15,484 nucleotides of DNA from an uncultured Eubacteriales bacterium (GTDB lineage Bacteria; Bacillota; Clostridia; Christensenellales; Borkfalkiaceae), in assembly GCA_900545325.1 (NCBI GenBank), contig UQZE01000038.1, positions 1 through 15,484 of the forward strand, read 5' to 3'. The position numbers and the translations under genes were made by a program. Under the pieces are notes generated by a model. It saw only the letters and a list, made by a program, of their open reading frames with translations. It was not told where the DNA came from and did not search any database. Position 1 is the stretch's first letter, and every line of letters starts with the position of its first letter. Positions 7,346 through 14,744 of the stretch are shown piece by piece.

Positions 7346-8502
7346 TGGAAAAAGCAATCATAATCAGATATTCCGAAATACATCTGAAAGGGAAAAACAG
7401 GGGGTATTTCGAAAAACTGCTGAAAAATAACATCAAAAGTTCATTAAAGGGCATCGAACACACGTTCACGGCTCTGCACAGCCGTTATATGATAGAGAAT
7501 TACGCGGAAGAAGACGGCGCGGCCATCGTGGAAAAACTTTCGAAAATCGCAGGGATCCACACATACAGCCACGCTCTCGTTACGGAAAGCTCCCTTGAGA
7601 ATATTTTTCAAGCCGCTCTTGCCGTTTGCAAGGACAAAAAGGGGACGTTTAAGGTCGCGACAAACCGTGCGGACAAAAACTTTTCGCCCGATTCGATGGA
7701 GGTTTCCAGACTCACGGGCGGTAAAATACTTGAATTATTCCATAAAGACCTGCGCGTTCAGGTGAGGGATCCCGATTTTACCGTCAATATCGATATCAGG
7801 GAGGACGGGAAAACCTTTGTATATACGGACAATATCGCCGGCCTTGGCGGCATGCCCGTAGGCTCGGCGGGAAAAGGCATGCTGCTCATTTCGGGGGGGA
7901 TCGATTCGCCCGTCGCCGGCTATATGATGGCTAAACGGGGCATGAAACTCGACGCGGTGCATTACCACAGTTTTCCGTATACGGGAGAGGCGGCGAAGGA
8001 AAAGGTTGTGGAGCTTTCGAAAAAAGTCGGCGAATATAACGGGGGAATGAACCTATATGTCGTTCCTTTCACGCATATTCAGGAAGCTATTCACGAAAAA
8101 TGCCATGAAGAATTTATGATAACCCTTATGCGGCGTTTTATGATGCGCATTGCCGAACGTCTCGCACTGAAATTAGGCGATCAGGCAATCGTAACAGGGG
8201 AAAGTTTAGGACAGGTCGCAAGCCAGACGATCGAAAGCATGACATCCTCTAACTCTGTGGTTTCCGTGCCCGTACTCCGTCCGCTCGTAGCGTTCGATAA
8301 AGTGGACATTATTAAAATTTCACGGGAGATAGACACATATAACACTTCCATATTGCCGTATGAAGATTGCTGCACCGTCTTTCTGCCGAGATTTCCCGTC
8401 ATAAGGCCGAATCTGAAAAAAGTGACGGAAATGGAAAAGGCGCTCGACGTGGAGGGCTTGATCGAAGAGGCTATGGCAAATATAGAAAAATACGAACTCT
8501 GA
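7345..8502 (+). CDS. thiI: tRNA 4-thiouridine synthase ThiI (no rhodanese domain)
   Basis: A 385-residue ThiI that makes 4-thiouridine at position 8 of tRNAs and, in some species, supplies sulfur for the thiamine thiazole. The start chosen is ATG 7345, giving MEKAIIIRYSEIHLKGKNRG, the standard family N terminus; an in-frame ATG at 7309 lies inside the upstream gene and adds 12 atypical residues. The SD-like AAAGGTG (7327-7333) fits the 7345 start. Domains: N-terminal ferredoxin-like region, THUMP (~60-165) for tRNA binding, and a PP-loop adenylating domain with SGGIDSP at 183-189. The conserved LPYEDCCTVF has adjacent cysteines C342 and C343, candidates for persulfide relay. The protein ends without the rhodanese domain found in E. 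coli, as in Bacillus, where the neighbouring desulfurase donates sulfur directly. A terminator follows 3 bases after the stop. Confidence 0.96.
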   Translation: MEKAIIIRYSEIHLKGKNRGYFEKLLKNNIKSSLKGIEHTFTALHSRYMIENYAEEDGAAIVEKLSKIAGIHTYSHALVTESSLENIFQAALAVCKDKKGTFKVATNRADKNFSPDSMEVSRLTGGKILELFHKDLRVQVRDPDFTVNIDIREDGKTFVYTDNIAGLGGMPVGSAGKGMLLISGGIDSPVAGYMMAKRGMKLDAVHYHSFPYTGEAAKEKVVELSKKVGEYNGGMNLYVVPFTHIQEAIHEKCHEEFMITLMRRFMMRIAERLALKLGDQAIVTGESLGQVASQTIESMTSSNSVVSVPVLRPLVAFDKVDIIKISREIDTYNTSILPYEDCCTVFLPRFPVIRPNLKKVTEMEKALDVEGLIEEAMANIEKYEL

Positions 8503-8505
8503 CAG

Positions 8506-8535
8506 AAAAACGGCTCGTAAAACGAGCCGTTTTTT
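8506..8535. terminator. Bidirectional intrinsic terminator between thiI and the convergent PBP gene
   Basis: Positions 8506-8518 (AAAAACGGCTCGT) pair perfectly with 8522-8534 around a 3-nt loop, a 13-bp stem with a GC-rich core, CGGCTCG/CGAGCCG. The plus strand ends in six T residues (8530-8535). On the minus strand the A-run at 8506-8510 becomes a T-run. It sits 3 bases after the thiI stop and 10 bases beyond the end of the opposing gene, so one hairpin can serve both convergent transcripts. Confidence 0.9.
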
Positions 8536-8544
8536 ATAAAAATT

Positions 8545-10755
8545 TTAAAAATCAGTATTCCACCAATCGTCGGGAAGATCCGAGGTTTTGCCGCACAGCG
8601 CTTTTCCTGCGAGCGTTTCAGCCCCCTTCACCGCCGTACCGCCGTTATTGTAATAGGGGACGACATAATAAGCGTAGACCTTTCCGCAGTCCGTCATCTC
8701 TTCCGAGTATTCTTCGCAATCTTTTCCCGCGCTGTCGAAAATCAGTTTTCTTTTTCCGTTCACCTCTCTGTAAACGTAAAAATCACAATATTCTGTCAGA
8801 CATAATTTAATATTAATAATATTGTTATTTACAGTAAATTTTACATCATCAAACCTTGGGGAGGAAAAGCGGTTTGCGATCTCTTTGGGAACATTGTCTT
8901 TTGCGAAATATCCTTCGATTTTACATTTTGCGGGAGCGATTTCGTCGGCCAAAACGAGCAGGTGATCTTTTTCGTAAGCCGTTTTATCCAAACTCACTTT
9001 TACCACGTCTGCGCACGAACTGAATTTCTTTCCGTCGTCGGTTTTCAGCTTTTTCCATATATTGAACGCTTTTGTCGTCGGTGCGCCGCCGCCCGTGATA
9101 TTGTTCGGCATAAGCTCGTCTTTTGCGCTCAAGCGGACGGCAATCGTAAATTCGGGAGAATAGGAAACGTTATAAGCGTCGGTATTTCCGTTTTTGCCGC
9201 CGACAGTACCCGTTTTAGAGGCGATCTCTTTTTTCAGCGCGCCAATTTTTTTCGCCGTACCGTTTTCGCTCACGCCTTTGAGCATATAATTCATTAAATA
9301 GGCCGTCGATTCCGAAAACACCCGTTTTTTCATCGGTAAATAGCGATAGCGCAGCGCTCCGTCGACTTCTATCTTTTCGATAAATACAGGCGACTGATAC
9401 TCGCCGTTTCCCGAAAACGCAGTATATGCCGACGCGAGTTCTTTCAACGTAACGCCTTGCGATACGGCTCCCAGCGCGAGCGCCAGATTTTCGTCTCCAT
9501 CGGATACGTTTATTCCCAGATTTCTCAGATATTTACAGGCTTTTTCCGTGCCTACGTAATTGAGAAGTTTTACGGCGCAGACGTTTGAACTTTTCTCAAG
9601 GCTTTCCTTTACGCTGATATATCCGTAATACGCGTCGCCGTAGTTTGAGGGGGAATAGCCGTTGAAATCGGTTTTTTCGTCGAGAATCGGACTGCATTCC
9701 GAAACGCATTTTGCGTCGATCGCGGGGGCGTAGACGGCGAGGGGTTTTAACACGGAGCCGGCCTGCCGTCTGTCGTCAAAACTTTGCGAATAATAAGCGT
9801 TAACCGCGTTTTTTTCATTATTTAATATAATGCCTGTAAAATCGTATCCGTCGCCTCGCGCGTAGTCCGAAAGAAGAGCCTGTTTTTCGGGGTCGTAATA
9901 TGTGTAGATTTTACAATCGGTCAGGGCGTAGGGGGAAAAATTCATAACGCGTTCGAATTCCTCTTTCGCCTGTTCGATATAATAGGCGGAAGCGCTTTTT
10001 TCGCCCTCGCTCAACGCGATATCTTCCGCAACCGCCGCCGCAAATTCTGTTTCGGAAATATACCCCTGTTCCTTCATAAGTTTAAGAACGGTATCGCGGC
10101 GCGTTCTGCATTTTTCCATATTGTTCGCAGGCGAATAAGCGGTGGGAGCTTTGATCAGTCCCGCGAGAACGGCGGCCTGCGACAAAGAAAGATCGGAAAC
10201 GTTTACGTTAAAATAGTTTTTTGCCGCCGAAGTAATGCCGTATGAGTTTTTGCCGAAATAGATTGTATTGAGATACATTTCGAGAATTTCATCCTTGGAA
10301 TAATTCTTTTCGAGCTGCCGCGTCAGCTTGAATTCTATCAACTTTCGTTTCAGCGTTTTCTCGTTGGTAAGGTGCGTATTCTTGATCAGCTGCTGGCTGA
10401 TAGTGGAAGCGCCCTCTTTTAAGGAAAAAGACTTTATATTGTTCCACATGGCGCGCATCAGCGCTTTTTTATCTATGCCGTTATGTTTATAAAAACGTCT
10501 GTCCTCAACCGCGATAAAAGCGTTCTTCACAAAGGAAGGGATTTCCTCGTCTTCGGAAACGGCGGTATCGCCGGAAAAGGCGGAAATTTCGTTTCCGTGC
10601 ACGTCGTAAAATTCCAGGGTGTGCTGCGTGCCTACGAGTTTTTGTTTTTCAAGGCGGTATCCGGAAGTCACGCAGGCGAAATATATCGTGAAAGACAGGA
10701 GAAGAACGCCTGCAATACACGTAAGTATCAAAAAGAATTTCAAGAGCTTTTTCAT
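8545..10755 (-). CDS. Class A penicillin-binding protein (PBP1A-type glycosyltransferase/transpeptidase)
   Basis: A bifunctional peptidoglycan synthase anchored in the membrane with its catalytic parts outside. From the ATG at 10755 it has 736 residues: a basic N terminus and one membrane helix at ~3-28 (KLLKFFLILTCIAGVLLLSF). The GT51 domain has EDRRFYKHNGID (catalytic E84), GASTISQQLIKN, RKLIEFKLTRQLE and EILEMYLNTIYFG. The transpeptidase has SVLK (nucleophile S334, K337), SSN at 389-391 and KTG at 514-516, all intact. About 150 further residues form a beta-rich, possibly fibronectin-III-like tail with several cysteines, ending LPDDWWNTDF. An in-frame TTG at 10806 preceded by AAAAGG would add 17 residues. 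I prefer the ATG because a TATAAT at 10788-10783 would start transcripts downstream of that TTG, but the ATG has no clear SD. It is a single-gene unit, divergent from miaB. Confidence 0.93.
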   Translation of the reverse strand: MKKLLKFFLILTCIAGVLLLSFTIYFACVTSGYRLEKQKLVGTQHTLEFYDVHGNEISAFSGDTAVSEDEEIPSFVKNAFIAVEDRRFYKHNGIDKKALMRAMWNNIKSFSLKEGASTISQQLIKNTHLTNEKTLKRKLIEFKLTRQLEKNYSKDEILEMYLNTIYFGKNSYGITSAAKNYFNVNVSDLSLSQAAVLAGLIKAPTAYSPANNMEKCRTRRDTVLKLMKEQGYISETEFAAAVAEDIALSEGEKSASAYYIEQAKEEFERVMNFSPYALTDCKIYTYYDPEKQALLSDYARGDGYDFTGIILNNEKNAVNAYYSQSFDDRRQAGSVLKPLAVYAPAIDAKCVSECSPILDEKTDFNGYSPSNYGDAYYGYISVKESLEKSSNVCAVKLLNYVGTEKACKYLRNLGINVSDGDENLALALGAVSQGVTLKELASAYTAFSGNGEYQSPVFIEKIEVDGALRYRYLPMKKRVFSESTAYLMNYMLKGVSENGTAKKIGALKKEIASKTGTVGGKNGNTDAYNVSYSPEFTIAVRLSAKDELMPNNITGGGAPTTKAFNIWKKLKTDDGKKFSSCADVVKVSLDKTAYEKDHLLVLADEIAPAKCKIEGYFAKDNVPKEIANRFSSPRFDDVKFTVNNNIINIKLCLTEYCDFYVYREVNGKRKLIFDSAGKDCEEYSEEMTDCGKVYAYYVVPYYNNGGTAVKGAETLAGKALCGKTSDLPDDWWNTDF

Positions 10756-10782
10756 AAACTTAGTATAAATGTTTTTCGCTTT

Positions 10783-10788
10783 ATTATA
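10783..10788 (-). promoter_or_regulatory. Possible -10 element for the penicillin-binding protein gene
   Basis: On the minus strand a perfect TATAAT lies at 10788-10783, which would start transcription near 10776, about 21 nt before the ATG at 10755. No convincing -35 is found at 16-18 bp; TTGTCA at 10806-10801 is only 12 bp away. Treat this as tentative. Confidence 0.35.
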
Positions 10789-10799
10789 CCTTTTATAAA

Positions 10800-10828
10800 T
10801 TGACAAAATTCGCCTTTTAATGTATTAT
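10800..10828 (+). promoter_or_regulatory. Consensus sigma-A-type promoter for the miaB-mutS-mutL operon
   Basis: A perfect -35 TTGACA (10800-10805), a 17-bp spacer and -10 TATTAT (10823-10828, 5 of 6 bases). The predicted start site is at about 10835, leaving a ~21-nt leader before the miaB ATG at 10856. The -10 box lies inside an inverted repeat described separately. An upstream in-frame ATG at 10820 sits within this promoter and so cannot be the start of miaB. Confidence 0.85.
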
Positions 10829-10840
10829 ATATACATTAAA
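10816..10840. promoter_or_regulatory. Candidate operator: 10-bp perfect inverted repeat over the miaB -10 element
   Basis: The left arm TTTAATGTAT (10816-10825) and the right arm ATACATTAAA (10831-10840) are perfect reverse complements separated by TATAT. The element covers the miaB -10 box and the predicted start site, where a dimeric repressor would block RNA polymerase. It is too AT-rich and has no T-run in the right place to be a terminator. The cognate regulator is unknown, and the arms match no box I can name with confidence. An AT-rich region can form such a repeat by chance, though ten paired bases out of ten is notable. Confidence 0.5.
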
Positions 10841-10855
10841 TCAAAGCGGGACGAC

Positions 10856-12178
10856 ATGGAAAAAAAGAAATATCACATAGTTACTTACGGCTGCCAGATG
10901 AACGTTCACGAATCGGAAAAACTCGCGGGCATCATGTGCAGTCTGGGCTACGAGGAAACGGCCGAGGAAAGAGAAGCCGACGCCATTATTTTCAACACCT
11001 GCTGCATCCGGGAAAACGCGGAGGAGCGCGCATACGGAAACATAGGCGCGTTGAAGGGGCTGAAACAAGAGAGAAAAGACCTTATAATCGCCGTAGGCGG
11101 CTGTATGACCCAGCAGAGCGGCGCCGCGGAGAAACTTAAAAACACATTTCCTTTTGTGGATATAGTTTTCGGCACTCATAATCTCGAGGATTTCAAAAGA
11201 CTTTTTGAAAAAAAGCTCGGCAGGAAAAAATCAGTGGTGGAAGTCGAGGAAAAGGAAGGTTGCATCGTGGAGGGTACGCCGAAAAAGCGCACGAGTTATC
11301 CGAACGCCTGGGTCAACATCATGTACGGTTGCAACAATTTCTGCACTTACTGTATTGTGCCGTATGTGCGCGGGCGGGAACGCAGCCGCCGCGCCGACGA
11401 CATAGTGGCGGAATGTGCGGCGCTCGTCAAAGAAGGCTATAAAGAAATCACACTTTTGGGCCAGAACGTAAATTCCTACGGAAAAGACCGCGCGGACGGC
11501 GTAAATTTTGCAGATTTATTGAGAAAAATAGCCGCGATCGAGGGAAAATTCCGTTTGCGTTTCATGACCAATCATCCGAAAGATCTATCGGAAGACGTCG
11601 CGTATGCGATCAGGGACAACGACAAGATATGCCGCGCGGTGCATCTGCCCGTGCAGTCGGGTTCAGACAGAATCCTCAAAGCGATGAACAGGCATTATAC
11701 GCGGGAGGAATACCTCGGAAAACTCGCTTTTCTTAAAAAGACCGTGCCAGGCTGCGCCGTTACAACCGACGTGATGGTGGGTTTCCCCTCGGAAACGGAT
11801 GAAGATTTTACGGATACTTACGAACTTATGAAGCAAGCGCGTTTTCACGGCGCTTTTACCTTTATATATTCGCCCCGCGCGGGTACCAAGGCGGCGGACA
11901 TGCCCGAACAGGTACCCGAAAAGATATCGAAACAACGCATAGCAAAACTTATAGAATTGCAATCGTCGATAAACAAAGAGATATCCGAAGGTTATTTGAA
12001 CGGGCTCGCAGAAGTGCTTGCAGAAGGCTACGACGAAAAAAAGGATATGTATTTCGGGAGAGACGAATTCGGTAAAATGATATATTTCACCTCGGCAAAT
12101 AACGCGGTCGGCGAATTTGTTCAGGTCAGAATCACGAAGGCGAACGGCATTTCGCTGACAGGAAAAACGGAGAATTGA
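10856..12178 (+). CDS. miaB: tRNA-2-methylthio-N6-dimethylallyladenosine synthase MiaB
   Basis: A 440-residue radical-SAM methylthiotransferase. It adds the 2-methylthio group to i6A at position 37 of tRNAs reading UNN codons, using two [4Fe-4S] clusters. The N-terminal UPF0004 domain has the three auxiliary-cluster cysteines: C13 in YGCQMNVHESE, C49 in NTCCIRENAEERAYGN, and C83 in GGCMTQ. The radical-SAM motif CNNFCTYC supplies C159, C163 and C166, followed by the family's PYVRGRERSR. A C-terminal TRAM domain (~375-440) binds RNA. The start at 10856 matches the family N terminus (MEKKKYHIVTYGCQMN); its ribosome site is weak (GCGGGA). It leads an operon with mutS four bases downstream, the standard clostridial arrangement, in which miaA, the enzyme making its i6A substrate, often follows mutL. 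Confidence 0.96.
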   Translation: MEKKKYHIVTYGCQMNVHESEKLAGIMCSLGYEETAEEREADAIIFNTCCIRENAEERAYGNIGALKGLKQERKDLIIAVGGCMTQQSGAAEKLKNTFPFVDIVFGTHNLEDFKRLFEKKLGRKKSVVEVEEKEGCIVEGTPKKRTSYPNAWVNIMYGCNNFCTYCIVPYVRGRERSRRADDIVAECAALVKEGYKEITLLGQNVNSYGKDRADGVNFADLLRKIAAIEGKFRLRFMTNHPKDLSEDVAYAIRDNDKICRAVHLPVQSGSDRILKAMNRHYTREEYLGKLAFLKKTVPGCAVTTDVMVGFPSETDEDFTDTYELMKQARFHGAFTFIYSPRAGTKAADMPEQVPEKISKQRIAKLIELQSSINKEISEGYLNGLAEVLAEGYDEKKDMYFGRDEFGKMIYFTSANNAVGEFVQVRITKANGISLTGKTEN

Positions 12179-12182
12179 CATT

Positions 12183-14741
12183 ATGGCACTTTCGCAAATG
12201 ATGCAGCATTACCTCACCGTAAAGGACAAGTATAAGGACTGTTTCGTATTTTACCGCCTGGGCGATTTTTACGAAATGTTTTTTGACGATGCGATAAAGG
12301 CGTCCGCCATACTCGATCTGAAACTTACGGGAAGAGACTGCGGCCTCGAAGAACGCGCGCCGATGTGCGGCGTGCCTTTTCACGCGGCAGATTTTTACAT
12401 CTCGAAACTCGTTTCGCACGGAGAAAAAGTCGCTATCTGCGAACAGCTTACCGAACCGAACGGCAGAAATCTCGTGGAAAGGGACGTGATCAAGGTAATC
12501 ACCGCGGGCACGCTCACGGAGGATTCCCTGATAGACGAAAAAAGTAATAACTTTCTCGTTTCCGTATACAAAGACGGGGATACCGTCGCTTTCGCCTGGG
12601 TGGACATCACGACGGGCGAATTTTTCGTAAAAGTCGCCGAAGATCGGGCGAAAGTGATCGACGAGATCTCCAAATTATCTCCCGCCGAAATCATAAGCAA
12701 CGCCGAGGCACGCAAATTTTACGGGGAAAACTCTTTGGTAAGGCATAAAGTTCTGCCCGATTTCGGAAGTTACCGCGAAAGCGAATTCAATGCGGAAATA
12801 GCGGAAAAGACGCTGAAAGAGCAGTTCGGCGTGAAAAATCTTTCGCCTTTCAGGCTCGACGGGCAATCCGCCGCGATTGCCGCAGCCGGGGCGCTTTTGT
12901 CTTATCTGAAAGAAACGCAGATGCATTCGCTCAAAAACATCACGCAGATCGTCTTTGAGCAATCCGAAGAGTTCATGGGATTGGATATCAACGCGGTGCG
13001 CAACCTCGAACTGACGAGAACGCTCCGCGACGGTAAAAAATACGGTTCTCTTTTATGGGTGCTCGACAAAACGAAAACCAGCATGGGGGCGAGAATGCTC
13101 CAAAGCTGGGTTTTATCTCCTTTACAGGACGCGGCGGCAATCGACCGCAGGCTGGACGGCGTGGAGGAGCTCTGCCGCAATAATTTACTCCGCGAAGGAG
13201 TGAGCGAGGTATTCAAAAGCATCCGCGACATCGGACGGCTGACCGGAAAAATTTCAAACGGAAACCTGCTTCCGAAAGATTGCTGCCTGCTTGCGGAATC
13301 GCTCAGCGTTCTGCCCAGCCTGAAATTTTCCCTTTCGGGAATACGCTGTTCCGTACTCAACGAACTCAATGAGAAAATAGCCGATTTTTCCGACCTCGCG
13401 GCGCTTCTTGCTTCGGCCGTCGCAGAAGATCCGCCGGCAAACATGAAGGACGGCGGTTATATCCGTGCGGGATACAACCCGGAACTCGACGAATACCGTA
13501 ACTTCGCAGAAAACGGAAAACAGCTGATCAGCGAAATGGAATCGCGCGAGAGACAGGCCACAGGCATCAAAACCCTGCGCATCAACTACAACAGGATTTT
13601 CGGCTATTACATCGAAGTTACAAACTCTTTCAAAGAATCCGTGCCGTATCATTATCAGAGAAAACAGACGCTCGCGAACTGCGAACGGTACGTTACGGAC
13701 GAACTCAAAGAGCTGGAATCGAAACTGCTTTCCGCAGAAGAACAATCCGTCAGGCTCGAACAGCGCCTGTATTCGGAACTGAAAGACAAACTGACGGGCT
13801 ATATAGAAAAATTAAAAGACGCGGCGTTTGCCTTGGGTTCGCTCGACGCTCTGTGTTCGCTTGCGCAGGTGGCCAAGCAGAGAAATTACGCCCGCCCCGA
13901 AATGGTGAAAAGAGGGGGCACGCTCGACATCACGGGCGGACGGCACCCCGTGGTCGAGGCGGTATCAGACGAACAATTTGTCCCGAACGACTGCTATATG
14001 GATTCGGCCGACAACAGAACGATCATCATTACCGGGCCGAATATGGCGGGAAAAAGCACGTATATGCGGCAGGTAGCGCTCATTACGCTGATGGCGCATA
14101 TCGGCAGTTTCGTGCCCGCAAAATCCGCCATGATCCCCATTACCGATAAAATCTTTACCAGGATAGGAGCGAGCGATAACCTTATCTCCGACCAAAGCAC
14201 CTTTATGGTGGAGATGAACGAAGTCGCGAGCATTATCCGCAACGCCACGAAGGACAGCCTGCTCATTCTCGACGAAATCGGACGGGGCACAAGCACTTTC
14301 GACGGACTGAGCATAGCTTGGGCGGTCGTGGAATATCTCACGAAAAACGTCAAGGCAAAGACGCTTTTCGCCACGCATTATCACGAACTGACGGAGCTCG
14401 AAGGCACGCTTGACGGCGTAAAAAACTATAAGGTTACCGTTCGGGAGCTGAACAACAGTATTGTATTCATGCGCAAGATCATGCGCGGCGGCGCAAACAA
14501 GAGTTTCGGCATCGAAGTTGCGGCGCTTGCGGGCGTTCCCAGGGAAATTACGGATAAAGCGAAAACGGTATTGAAACGCCTGGAAAAAAACGATCTGACC
14601 GTTCGCAGCGACAGCGAAGAGGAAGCGCCGCCCAGAGCGATAAGCGAAGTCGAGCGCATTATCAAGGAAATGGACATGAACAATCTTACCCCGATGCAGG
14701 CGTTCAATGTCTTGCAGGACTTAAAGGAAAAGGTAGAATAA
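12183..14741 (+). CDS. mutS: DNA mismatch repair protein MutS
   Basis: An 852-residue MutS, the sensor of base mismatches and small loops that recruits MutL. The N-terminal mismatch-reading domain has the F-x-E motif in GDFYEMF (F29, E31). Connector, core and clamp domains follow, with the conserved RINYNRIFGYYIEVT and ANCERYVTDEL blocks around residues 460-505. The ATPase has Walker A GPNMAGKST at 618-626, Walker B LILDEIGRGTSTFDG (D697, E698) and ATHYHELTEL. The C-terminal helices end with NNLTPMQAFNVLQDLKEK, a standard terminus for clostridial MutS. The ribosome site CGGAG (12168-12172) lies 10 bases before the ATG, within the end of miaB. Nothing is broken. It is distinct from mutS2 in the same window, which has the Smr domain and no F-x-E. 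Confidence 0.97.
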   Translation: MALSQMMQHYLTVKDKYKDCFVFYRLGDFYEMFFDDAIKASAILDLKLTGRDCGLEERAPMCGVPFHAADFYISKLVSHGEKVAICEQLTEPNGRNLVERDVIKVITAGTLTEDSLIDEKSNNFLVSVYKDGDTVAFAWVDITTGEFFVKVAEDRAKVIDEISKLSPAEIISNAEARKFYGENSLVRHKVLPDFGSYRESEFNAEIAEKTLKEQFGVKNLSPFRLDGQSAAIAAAGALLSYLKETQMHSLKNITQIVFEQSEEFMGLDINAVRNLELTRTLRDGKKYGSLLWVLDKTKTSMGARMLQSWVLSPLQDAAAIDRRLDGVEELCRNNLLREGVSEVFKSIRDIGRLTGKISNGNLLPKDCCLLAESLSVLPSLKFSLSGIRCSVLNELNEKIADFSDLAALLASAVAEDPPANMKDGGYIRAGYNPELDEYRNFAENGKQLISEMESRERQATGIKTLRINYNRIFGYYIEVTNSFKESVPYHYQRKQTLANCERYVTDELKELESKLLSAEEQSVRLEQRLYSELKDKLTGYIEKLKDAAFALGSLDALCSLAQVAKQRNYARPEMVKRGGTLDITGGRHPVVEAVSDEQFVPNDCYMDSADNRTIIITGPNMAGKSTYMRQVALITLMAHIGSFVPAKSAMIPITDKIFTRIGASDNLISDQSTFMVEMNEVASIIRNATKDSLLILDEIGRGTSTFDGLSIAWAVVEYLTKNVKAKTLFATHYHELTELEGTLDGVKNYKVTVRELNNSIVFMRKIMRGGANKSFGIEVAALAGVPREITDKAKTVLKRLEKNDLTVRSDSEEEAPPRAISEVERIIKEMDMNNLTPMQAFNVLQDLKEKVE

Positions 14742-14744
14742 CTT

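Noticed and set aside
10824..10829. Second minus-strand TATAAT within the inverted repeat as a PBP promoter
   Set aside because: It is a by-product of the palindromic TATAT centre. Bases 16-18 bp upstream are GC-rich (in GTCCCG) and nothing like a -35, and a start there would cut into the only SD-like sequence.
10820..10855. Upstream ATG extending MiaB by 12 residues
   Set aside because: It lies inside the -10 region and upstream of the predicted start site, and the extra residues (MYYIYIKSKRDD) do not resemble MiaB N termini.
11663..12181. 172-codon minus-strand open frame opposite miaB
   Set aside because: It is a shadow of the well-conserved MiaB radical-SAM and TRAM coding sequence, with no initiation signals.
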